A stretch of 60,970 nt of DNA from Lysinibacillus odysseyi (GTDB lineage: Bacteria; Bacillota; Bacilli; Bacillales_A; Planococcaceae): NCBI GenBank assembly GCA_014595895.1, contig JABUKB010000010.1:1-60970 (forward strand), written 5' to 3'. Within the stretch, counting starts at the first letter, position 1. Each line of letters begins with the position of its first letter. Both the position numbers and the translations under genes were made by a program. The notes beneath the pieces were generated by a model. It did no database searches. It was not told the DNA's origin and worked only from the letters and a program-made list of their open reading frames with translations. Shown in pieces: positions 54,436 to 60,970 of this stretch.

Positions 54436-56379
54436 ATGATTGTATTGCAAGTGAATCAATTATATAAATCATTCGTCACAGATGAAATATTAAGCGGCGT
54501 TAAATTAGAAGTGCAACATCGAGACCGCGTAGCGTTAGTTGGCCGAAATGGAGCGGGCAAATCGACATTGCTCAAAATAATTGCTGGACAACTATCTTAT
54601 GATTCCGGTGAAATTATTATTCCAAAGGATGTCCAGGTAGGTTATTTAGAGCAACATGCCGGCATCGATTCTGCACTATCCGTTTGGGATGAGATGATGA
54701 CAATTTTTACTGCTATTCGAGAAAAAGAATCAGCACTGCGCGAGCTTGAGAAAAAAATGGCCGATCCCGCTGTCTATGAAGATAGCGAAGCTTATGCAAA
54801 AGTAACGGCAGAGTACGACCAATTGCAGCATGATTTCAAAGAAATCGGCGGCTACCAATATGAGGCAGAGACGCGCTCTGTTCTTCACGGGATGCAGTTT
54901 TTCCCTGCTGATTATGAAAAGCCCATCCGCTCTCTTTCAGGGGGGCAGCGTACACGACTGGCACTCGCTAAATTACTGCTCTCAAAGCCGGATCTACTCA
55001 TTCTCGATGAGCCGACCAACCATTTAGATATTGAAACATTAGCGTGGTTAGAAAGCTATTTAAAGGGCTATGACGGTGCTATTTTAATCGTTTCGCACGA
55101 CCGTTATTTCCTGGACCAAGTGGTATCTATCGTCTATGAGGTTTCCCGTACGCGAGTTTCAAAGTATGTTGGGAACTATAGCCGCTATTTAGACGAAAAA
55201 GCCAAAAACTATGAGCGTGATGTAAAAATGTTTGAACGCCAGCAGGATGAGAAAGCGAAGTTAGAAGCATTTATCCAAAAAAATATTGCGCGTGCTTCAA
55301 CGACCAAAATGGCCCAGTCGCGCCGGAAAATGTTAGAACGGACGGAATGGATGGACTCTCCGGATGGTGCTGAAAAAAGCGCAAGTTTTGGGTTTAGCAT
55401 TGAACGGCAAAGCGGCAATGATGTACTTTCTATCGATGATTTGTCAGTCGGTTATCCAGGGAAAAAAGTATCTGAAAATGTTTCGATGCGTATTTTCCGT
55501 GAAGACCGCATCGCCCTAGTTGGTCCAAATGGTGTCGGAAAATCTACGTTACTGAAAACAGTCGTCAAGGATTTACCCGCCTTAGCTGGCGATATCCGCT
55601 ATGGGACGAATGTACAGATTGGCTACTATGACCAGGAGCAGGCGAAGCTGACAAGCAATAAAACAGTACTGGCCGAACTATGGGATGAATGGCCATTAAT
55701 GAACGAAAAGGATATTCGCACTGTACTAGGCAATTTCCTGTTTAGTGGCGATGACATTTCTAAAACCGTCAACTCTCTATCCGGTGGGGAAAAGGCACGT
55801 CTAGCCCTTGCTAAACTGATGATGCAAAAATGCAATTTCCTCGTACTTGATGAGCCGACCAACCATTTAGATTTAGATAGCAAAGAAGTACTCGAGAATG
55901 CCTTAATCGATTATCCAGGTACATTGCTTTTTGTATCGCATGACCGTTATTTTATTAATCGCATTGCAACGAAAGTGATTGAATTATCGCATGATGGCGC
56001 TTTTGAATATTTAGGAGATTATGATTATTATGTAGAGAAGAAAGAAGAGCTAGAAGAGCTGGCTGCCATGAAGTTAGCAACAGAAGCTGCAAAGAAAAAC
56101 ACGGCTCCAACTCCTGCGAAAGCTACTACCTCCACTATTGATAAAGAAGCAAAAAAACGCGAACGCCAAATTCACCGTGCCATTGAAGAATTAGAGGCAA
56201 AGATGGCTGCACTTGATACAGAAATTGCTGCACAGGAGCAAATTTTATGCGACCCTGAAGTGTTTGCTAATCATGAAAAAGCCATGACTGTGCAGGCTGC
56301 ACTTGATGCCGCAAAAGAAGCCCATGAAGCACTGGAACTCGAATGGCTAGAACTTAATGAGGAACTTGAAAACTTATAA
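54436..56379 (+). CDS. ydiF: ABC-F family ATPase YdiF
   Basis: A 647-residue cytoplasmic protein with two ABC domains and no membrane part. Domain 1 has Walker A GRNGAGKST (about 36-44) and signature LSGGQRTRLALAK; domain 2 has GPNGVGKST and LSGGEKARLALAK. Each is followed by the ABC-F LDEPTNHLD. The linker and a Lys/Ala-rich coiled-coil C-terminal tail (from about 545) are typical of the YdiF/Uup branch. ABC-F proteins act at the ribosomal E site. Divergent from rex, conserved neighbourhood. Antibiotic resistance is not implied. Confidence 0.92.
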   Translation: MIVLQVNQLYKSFVTDEILSGVKLEVQHRDRVALVGRNGAGKSTLLKIIAGQLSYDSGEIIIPKDVQVGYLEQHAGIDSALSVWDEMMTIFTAIREKESALRELEKKMADPAVYEDSEAYAKVTAEYDQLQHDFKEIGGYQYEAETRSVLHGMQFFPADYEKPIRSLSGGQRTRLALAKLLLSKPDLLILDEPTNHLDIETLAWLESYLKGYDGAILIVSHDRYFLDQVVSIVYEVSRTRVSKYVGNYSRYLDEKAKNYERDVKMFERQQDEKAKLEAFIQKNIARASTTKMAQSRRKMLERTEWMDSPDGAEKSASFGFSIERQSGNDVLSIDDLSVGYPGKKVSENVSMRIFREDRIALVGPNGVGKSTLLKTVVKDLPALAGDIRYGTNVQIGYYDQEQAKLTSNKTVLAELWDEWPLMNEKDIRTVLGNFLFSGDDISKTVNSLSGGEKARLALAKLMMQKCNFLVLDEPTNHLDLDSKEVLENALIDYPGTLLFVSHDRYFINRIATKVIELSHDGAFEYLGDYDYYVEKKEELEELAAMKLATEAAKKNTAPTPAKATTSTIDKEAKKRERQIHRAIEELEAKMAALDTEIAAQEQILCDPEVFANHEKAMTVQAALDAAKEAHEALELEWLELNEELENL

Positions 56380-56384
56380 TATAG

Positions 56385-56428
56385 AAACTCGACAAGCTAA
56401 CACTCTGTGAGTAGCTGTCGAGTTTTTT
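56385..56428 (+). terminator. Terminator of ydiF
   Basis: ACTCGACA-AGCTA pairs with TAGC-TGTCGAGT, followed by TTTTTTAT. Confidence 0.85.
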
Positions 56429-56584
56429 ATGTCAAGAATTTCCCTATGCGCGTTCCCTATTCCCCTTTATTACTTCTTTTTTTGATATTGTATAAATACT
56501 ATTGCATCATATCTTTTTCTTTATGAATGCCCCTTTTGCTCATTTATCACCGGCATCTTATACTTCCTTTTTATAAACTTAAAA

Positions 56585-56808
56585 ATTTCCACATTTTTAT
56601 ACACAGAACGAACCCTTTTATATCAACATATCAACAGACTTTTCCACATTATACACAGCAGCAAAAAAAATTATCCACGTTTTTTAAATAAATAATTCAC
56701 AAAACAACGGAATAAATCACAAGTTATGCACAAGTTATCCACAATTTGTGCATAAGTACGAATGTTCCCGTTGACAAATGATAATAAGCTCCCTATATTT
56801 GTGGATAA
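56585..56808. promoter_or_regulatory. DnaA-box cluster between ydiF and tsaD
   Basis: Within about 220 bases there are two perfect DnaA boxes, TTATCCACA at 56735-56743 and its complement at 56800-56808. There are at least six one-mismatch boxes: TTATACACA at 56597 and 56649, TTTTCCACA at 56640, TTATCCACG at 56671, TTATGCACA at 56724 and its complement at 56747. The gene-free stretch 56429-56902 holds nothing else I can identify. B. subtilis has DnaA-box clusters outside oriC, one of which I recall near gcp (tsaD), that titrate DnaA and restrain initiation. Confidence 0.85.
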
Positions 56809-56902
56809 TTTTTCAGAAAAATTACACATTAGAAGGGCATTGAAAAAATGAGCGGATATGTACTTTTTTCATGAATTTTTTTACAGTTATTACTTTCCCG
56901 CA

Positions 56903-56942
56903 AAAATGAAAAGGCACTACAGAACTGCGTAGTGCCTTTTCA
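56903..56942 (-). terminator. Terminator of the tsaE-tsaB-rimI-tsaD operon
   Basis: On the minus strand AAAAGGCACTAC pairs with GTAGTGCCTTTT, followed by CATTTTTGC. Confidence 0.85.
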
Positions 56943-56945
56943 TTG

Positions 56946-57959
56946 CTATTTCCAGCTATCTAATTCTAATCCTGGCTTCCCGTTCATTTTCATATCACCA
57001 CGGATACCCGCTTCATATACATAATGACCTGCTGCTCCTATCATTGCTGCATTATCTGTACAAAGTTTTAGCGGAGGCACATAAAAAGGGATATTTCGCT
57101 CCTTAAAGGTTGCTTCCAAAGATGTTCTTAACCCCTTATTAGCAGCTACACCACCAGCTGCAATCACTTGCTTTACCTTATATTCCTCTGCTGCTCGCAA
57201 TGTTTTAGCTGTTAATACTTCTACTACGCTATCCTGGAAACCCTTTGCTACAGCAGCTGGCACAATCTCCTCGCCCCGCTGATCCATATTATGCTTATAA
57301 TTTATCACTGCTGATTTTAAGCCACTAAAGCTAAAATCATAGCTGTCCGCTTCTAGCCAGACACGCGGGAATGGGACTGCTTCTTCTGCTTCATGGGCAA
57401 GACGATCGATATGAGGACCGCCCGGATATGGTAAATTTAATACGCGTGCGACTTTATCATATGCTTCCCCTGCTGCATCGTCACGTGTTTCCCCAATCAA
57501 TTCAAAATGACCATGCTCCTTCATATACACAAGCTCTGTATGTCCACCCGACACAACAAGTGCTAATAGCGGAAACTCCATCGGCTGCACTAAATTATTG
57601 GCATAAATATGTCCCGCAATATGATGAACTGGCACAATTGGCAAACCATGTGCAAAGGCAAATGCTTTTGCTGCATTGATACCGATTAATAACGCTCCTA
57701 CTAGCCCAGGTCCTTCAGTAACGGCTACAGCTGTTAATTCCGCTGGTGTTAGATTGGCTTGCTTTAAACATTCTTCAATTACAAGTGTCATTTGTTCTAC
57801 ATGATGGCGTGAGGCAATCTCCGGTACCACCCCACCAAAACGTTTATGACTTTCAATTTGTGATGATACAATATTCGAGACAATTTCTGTACCATCTTTA
57901 ATAATACTCGCTGCCGTTTCATCACAGCTTGTCTCAATCGCTAATATATATTTACTCAT
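56946..57959 (-). CDS. tsaD: tRNA N6-adenosine threonylcarbamoyltransferase TsaD
   Basis: Transfers the threonylcarbamoyl group to A37 of ANN-decoding tRNAs. The 337-residue protein has the ASKHA-fold metal ligands HHVEQ... near the start of the catalytic core and [10 protein letters not shown] near 111-120, with [12 protein letters not shown] and [12 protein letters not shown]. It overlaps rimI by eight bases at the end of the tsaE-tsaB-rimI-tsaD unit. Confidence 0.97.
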   Translation of the reverse strand: MSKYILAIETSCDETAASIIKDGTEIVSNIVSSQIESHKRFGGVVPEIASRHHVEQMTLVIEECLKQANLTPAELTAVAVTEGPGLVGALLIGINAAKAFAFAHGLPIVPVHHIAGHIYANNLVQPMEFPLLALVVSGGHTELVYMKEHGHFELIGETRDDAAGEAYDKVARVLNLPYPGGPHIDRLAHEAEEAVPFPRVWLEADSYDFSFSGLKSAVINYKHNMDQRGEEIVPAAVAKGFQDSVVEVLTAKTLRAAEEYKVKQVIAAGGVAANKGLRTSLEATFKERNIPFYVPPLKLCTDNAAMIGAAGHYVYEAGIRGDMKMNGKPGLELDSWK

Positions 57960-58392
57960 TTAAATTCACCCACATTACTAACGCATCTTCGCCATTATCT
58001 GTATAGTACCCTTTCCGGATACCACCATTTTTAAAGCCGAGCTTGCGATAAAGATTTTGTGCTACTGTATTTGTTACCCGCACTTCTAAACTCATTGTAT
58101 CCATATTGGCTTCACGTGCCACACGCATGGCTTCACGCATAAGTGCCTCTCCTATACCCAGTCCACGTGCCTGCTCCAGCACTGCTACATTCGTGATTTG
58201 CGCAGCATCGATCACCAGCCATATACCGCAAAATCCGATAATTCCCGTATGATCCTCGTACACTAAATAATGCGCAAATTGATTTTCATTTATTTCGTAG
58301 TAAAAGGAATCGAGGGTCCAAGGAGTTGGGAAAGCAGCTACTTCAATACGATGAACCGCTTCCACATCTTGCGTTGTCATTTGACGAATCAT
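57952..58392 (-). CDS. rimI: Ribosomal protein alanine N-acetyltransferase RimI
   Basis: A 146-residue GNAT acetyltransferase. The acetyl-CoA loop is [12 protein letters not shown] (near 75-86), preceded by the beta-4 strand AAQITNVAV. The C-terminal part has [20 protein letters not shown]. Lies between tsaB and tsaD with overlaps of four and eight bases, as in B. subtilis (ydiD). The protein target in Firmicutes is not firmly known. Confidence 0.92.
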   Translation of the reverse strand: MIRQMTTQDVEAVHRIEVAAFPTPWTLDSFYYEINENQFAHYLVYEDHTGIIGFCGIWLVIDAAQITNVAVLEQARGLGIGEALMREAMRVAREANMDTMSLEVRVTNTVAQNLYRKLGFKNGGIRKGYYTDNGEDALVMWVNLNE

Positions 58393-59087
58393 TCATCCAC
58401 CTGCTTTTGTTCCTTCATCCAATTTGCCTCAGCCTCTGCGATACGTCGATATTGCGGGACAAAATGATGGACTTCTTCTACGGCTGGCAGAGGTTTGTTC
58501 TCTGCTATGGCAATGATTTCCGTAGCTCGTGGTAAATGAAGTGTAAAAGGAGCACATAATGCTCGTTCGCCTAGATTTTCTACAATTTTATCCCAAAATT
58601 GCTCTACATCAGCCCCGACAAATAGCACTTCTTCATTTAATACAGCAAGTTGCAGCATTAATCCATCGATATGAACGTGTGTATCGGCAATCAACGTTTC
58701 ACCATTTTTATAAGCTGCTGCATAGACATTTTGCCGCCTTGCATCAAATAAGCTGCAAACCACGCCTGTATAAAGCTTAGCATTGGCTGCTAGCGCTTGT
58801 AAGCTTGATACGCCTACTAGAGGCTTCTGTAATGTCCAAGCTAGGGTTTTAGCAATCGTCACCCCAATACGCACCCCTGTATACGAGCCTGGTCCCTCTG
58901 ATACAGTAATCGCATCTATTTCCTCTGGCTTCATTCCTACTTTCGCAAATATTTCCTCCACAGCAGGCATTGCCCCGACGGAATGGGTCACCTTTATATT
59001 CTGTACAACTTCTGCCAATACTTTGCCATCTTTCACAATAGCAACCGATAAAGGCGTATTAGCTGTCTCAATTCCTAACCAAATCAT
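58389..59087 (-). CDS. tsaB: t6A synthesis scaffold protein TsaB
   Basis: A 232-residue inactive paralogue of TsaD. It begins MIWLGIETANTPLSVAIVKD, has HSVGAMPAVEEIF and the signature ITVSEGPGSYTGVRIGVTIA. It dimerises with TsaD and recruits TsaE in the t6A complex. It overlaps tsaE and rimI by four bases each. Confidence 0.94.
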   Translation of the reverse strand: MIWLGIETANTPLSVAIVKDGKVLAEVVQNIKVTHSVGAMPAVEEIFAKVGMKPEEIDAITVSEGPGSYTGVRIGVTIAKTLAWTLQKPLVGVSSLQALAANAKLYTGVVCSLFDARRQNVYAAAYKNGETLIADTHVHIDGLMLQLAVLNEEVLFVGADVEQFWDKIVENLGERALCAPFTLHLPRATEIIAIAENKPLPAVEEVHHFVPQYRRIAEAEANWMKEQKQVDE

Positions 59088-59536
59088 TTCTTTAGCTCCT
59101 CACAAAGCGCCACATACTTTTCCCCAGTCGCTTTAAACGTAAATAGTCTTTCGGTCTCTCCTAAGCGCTCAATTGAAATCGCTAAGCGCTCTTTTGGTAA
59201 TTCCTCTTCAATTAGATGGGCCCATTCTACAACAGTCACAGCGTCCCCAAAGAAGATTTCATCCCACCCTAAGTCTTCTTCGCTATCGGCGAGACGGTAT
59301 ACATCTAAGTGGTTCAACGGTATACGTCCGTTATATTGCTTCATAATAGTAAAAGTTGGACTATTAACTGTACGCTTCACCCCTAAACCTTTTGCGAAGC
59401 TCTGGGTAAATGTTGTTTTTCCAGCTCCTAAATCGCCTTCTAGTGTAATTGTATCTCCTGGCCCTACCAAATCAGCTAAACGCTGAGCAAGGGCTTGTGT
59501 TTCTTCTAATGAATGAATTTGTTGTTCAAAAGTCAT
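59084..59536 (-). CDS. tsaE: t6A synthesis ATPase TsaE
   Basis: A 150-residue P-loop ATPase that drives the TsaBD complex. Walker A is EGDLGAGKTTFTQSFAKGLG near residue 34; SPTFTIMKQY and LNHLDVYRL follow, and VEWAHLIE contains the conserved Trp. A frame extends to 59554, but GGAGG eight bases before the ATG at 59536 decides the start. First gene of the operon. In B. subtilis thiL separates it from rrnE; here thiL is absent and a lipoprotein gene lies in between. Confidence 0.95.
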   Translation of the reverse strand: MTFEQQIHSLEETQALAQRLADLVGPGDTITLEGDLGAGKTTFTQSFAKGLGVKRTVNSPTFTIMKQYNGRIPLNHLDVYRLADSEEDLGWDEIFFGDAVTVVEWAHLIEEELPKERLAISIERLGETERLFTFKATGEKYVALCEELKK

Positions 59537-59683
59537 TTTGTTATCCTCCAACATGCATTATCTTTAGTTTACTTGATGCTCATCAAATGTTCAAAGGCTA
59601 CGTTTAAAAACCCTATTGCAGTAAGTATTATGTCCAATAAAAAAGAAGTAGCTACGTCAGCCACCTCTTTCCTAAAACGTGAT

Positions 59684-60043
59684 TTAGTTGTTGCTTGCTT
59701 CTTCTTTTTCAAAGCCACGTGTAGAATTAGCTCGTATTTCTACAATTTCTTTTTTGACTAATTTATTATCCTTAAATTCTATCTCGTATGCTTGTGTCAT
59801 TAACTGCTCATCAGGCCAGCGATAGACATCTTCCGCCTTCTGCTTACCAGCGCCTTTCGCTATTTTCATGACCTCATCATATGTCATTCCCTCTTCCAAT
59901 TGCGCAAACTCATCCTCATTCATATATTTTTGCCATGAGTAGGCATTGGACTGTTCAATAGCTAACCTATAATTTGAGCCACAACCTACTAAAATGAAAC
60001 TTATAGCGACAATTAATAGTAAAAAACTCTTTTGCCTAGTCAT
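59684..60043 (-). CDS. Putative lipoprotein, 119 residues
   Basis: The N-terminus TRQKSFLLLIVAISFILVGC is a lipoprotein signal with lipobox LVGC (Cys at about 20). The mature part is hydrophilic, with a region (EEGMTYDEVMKIAKGAGKQK) reminiscent of the SmpA/BamE-like fold found in small Firmicute lipoproteins. In-frame ATGs exist upstream to 60109, but GGGGGTG six bases before 60043 and the signal peptide support this start. It is expected on the outer face of the membrane. Function unknown. Confidence 0.72.
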   Translation of the reverse strand: MTRQKSFLLLIVAISFILVGCGSNYRLAIEQSNAYSWQKYMNEDEFAQLEEGMTYDEVMKIAKGAGKQKAEDVYRWPDEQLMTQAYEIEFKDNKLVKKEIVEIRANSTRGFEKEEASNN

Positions 60044-60390
60044 AGTACGCACCCCCATAATTCGTTTCCATACTTTTACTAGGCTCTTCCCTGCTTTTAT
60101 TTTATTCAAACAGCCCTTGAAAAATTTCTGTATTAGAAAACTTTCAACATCAAAGAAATGAAGTCACGATGAAAGAATTGATTATTAGAGGAAACTTAAT
60201 ACATGATATAGAAGCACATGACACACTTATATTAACTAAATTTTCCATATAAACACTTCTGCTTATTCAACTAACAGGCAGGTTAATTAAATAAAGAATC
60301 TTTTGTTAATCTCATTCGTAAAAAAGGAAAGAATTAATTTGAAAGAGGAAAATAATCCTTTATTTAAAACTAAATAAGTGAGGTGAAAGG
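60044..60390. other. Intergenic stretch, no gene seen
   Basis: AT-rich DNA between the lipoprotein gene and a small membrane-protein gene. No convincing reading frame, RNA gene or repeat is visible. Confidence 0.5.
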
Positions 60391-60690
60391 ATGAAATTGA
60401 TTGAATTTTTTTATCGATGTTTTTTTAAAATTCAGTATAAACTTCAACATATTTCATTGTTCTTTTCATTAATTATAGCTGAAATTTTTATTGTATTTGC
60501 GGACTTCTCATTTATATTTGCAGTACCAGAAATTGGTCCATCTATAATTACATTTCTAATTATTTTTTATTTATGGAAAAAGATAAAAGAGAATAAAAAA
60601 TATAAAATGTTTATATTATTTATTCATTCTTTAATTTTTTGGAATTATACATTCAAGTGGGTTTATCCACACCCTAATAATGAAACATAA
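60391..60690 (+). CDS. Small predicted membrane protein, 99 residues
   Basis: Three hydrophobic segments can be seen (HISLFFSLIIAEIFIVFADF, IGPSIITFLIIFYLW and MFILFIHSLIFWNYTF) separated by short basic loops. GTGAGGTGAAAGG lies directly before the ATG, and a strong terminator follows. No family recognised. The gene is more AT-rich than the tsa genes and sits between them and an rrn operon, a common place for lineage-specific genes. Confidence 0.55.
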   Translation: MKLIEFFYRCFFKIQYKLQHISLFFSLIIAEIFIVFADFSFIFAVPEIGPSIITFLIIFYLWKKIKENKKYKMFILFIHSLIFWNYTFKWVYPHPNNET

Positions 60691-60746
60691 TAATAACTTT
60701 CTTATAAACTAACGAAGGGCTTTAGTTGAAGAAGACATTATTAAAA

Positions 60747-60784
60747 GTCAGAACTTCCGATTTACGGAAATTCTGATTTTTTCA
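60747..60784 (+). terminator. Terminator of the small membrane-protein gene
   Basis: TCAGAACTTCCG and CGGAAATTCTGA form a stem with one mismatch, followed by TTTTTTC. Confidence 0.8.
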
Positions 60785-60819
60785 TCATAAACAACAATAA
60801 ACATTAACAGAGCTATCAA

Positions 60820-60850
60820 TAAAAAAAGACCCAAAGCGTTATGCTTTGGA
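60820..60850 (-). terminator. rrn operon terminator
   Basis: On the minus strand GATCCAAAGC and GCTTTGGGTC (one G-U) enclose ATAAC and are followed by TTTTTTTATTG, 12 bases beyond the 5S gene. Confidence 0.9.
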
Positions 60851-60862
60851 TCCTTTACTGTT

Positions 60863-60970
60863 GCGAAGCGACGTCCTACTCTCACAGGGGGAAGCCCCCA
60901 ACTACCATCGGCGCTAAAGAGCTTAACTTCCGTGTTCGGTATGGGAACGGGTGTGACCTCTTTGCCATCA
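60863..60970 (-). rRNA. rrf: 5S ribosomal RNA, 5' end cut by the window edge
   Basis: The minus strand reads the conserved 5S sequence from GGCAAAGAGGTCACACCCG through CCGAACACGGAAGTTAAGC and GCGCCGATGGTAGTTGG to CCCCCTGTGAGAGTAGGACG. About 108 bases are present; by comparison with Bacillus 5S (about 116) the first few bases lie outside. The 23S and 16S genes would follow upstream, beyond the right edge. Confidence 0.95.

Overview
The window reads as chromosome of a low-GC Gram-positive, spore-forming member of the Bacillales, most likely Planococcaceae (Lysinibacillus/Solibacillus/Kurthia-like). Evidence: strong Bacillus-type Shine-Dalgarno sites, a CIRCE-controlled groES-groEL, TatA/TatC with Rex and YdiF, DesK/DesR/Des, HemAT, an SLH-domain surface lipase, a YaaH/SleL-like LysM hydrolase, and gene order close to the B. 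subtilis rrnE-ydi-groE and yeaCD-yebA-guaA-pbuG regions. Genus is inference. Both edges lie in rRNA operons of the same orientation: the left edge is the promoter/leader of a 16S gene running off the window, and the right edge is a 5S gene truncated at its 5' end with its terminator. This suggests a contig bounded by rrn repeats.

Layout. 1-11.5 kb: pbuG behind a guanine riboswitch; a PD-(D/E)XK-like protein; a plus-strand cluster of GTP cyclohydrolase II, RibD, a flavin monooxygenase and a HAD nucleotidase; then small accessory genes (VOC protein, LysE exporter, stress protein, PAS chemoreceptor). 11.67-17.6 kb: an AT-rich island between the intact 3' end of guaA and a displaced 74-bp second copy of that 3' end. 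It holds a NACHT NTPase, a small frameshifted ORF, a 25-residue peptide gene and a LRR-ROCO GTPase; no integrase is visible. 17.6-31 kb: guaA (with a divergent purine riboswitch), yebA-yeaD-yeaC, nadE-pncB, glnK-amtB under a TnrA/GlnR-type box, an iron-efflux-type ABC pair, and proline dehydrogenase. 31-42.7 kb: des-desK-desR, metH and a YitJ-type methyltransferase/reductase under a SAM riboswitch, HemY and HemAT. 43-49.4 kb: LysR regulator, Sel1 protein, Est30-like esterase, SLH-GDSL lipase, LysM-GH18 protein. 49.4-60 kb: groESL, CPBP protease, tatAC, rex, ydiF, a DnaA-box cluster, and tsaE-tsaB-rimI-tsaD.

How it fits together. Purine supply and uptake (guaA, pbuG) carry separate riboswitches. 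NAD supply is one unit (pncB-nadE). Membrane fluidity (des) sits with its own thermosensor. The methionine genes form an S-box operon. The right-hand block is a conserved housekeeping core for t6A synthesis, protein export, redox sensing and chaperones.

Most worth a second look: the guaA-integrated NACHT/ROCO island, the GCH II-RibD-monooxygenase-nucleotidase cluster, the non-consensus purine riboswitch of guaA, and the DnaA-box cluster between ydiF and tsaD. All function calls rest on motif recognition by eye; no search was run.
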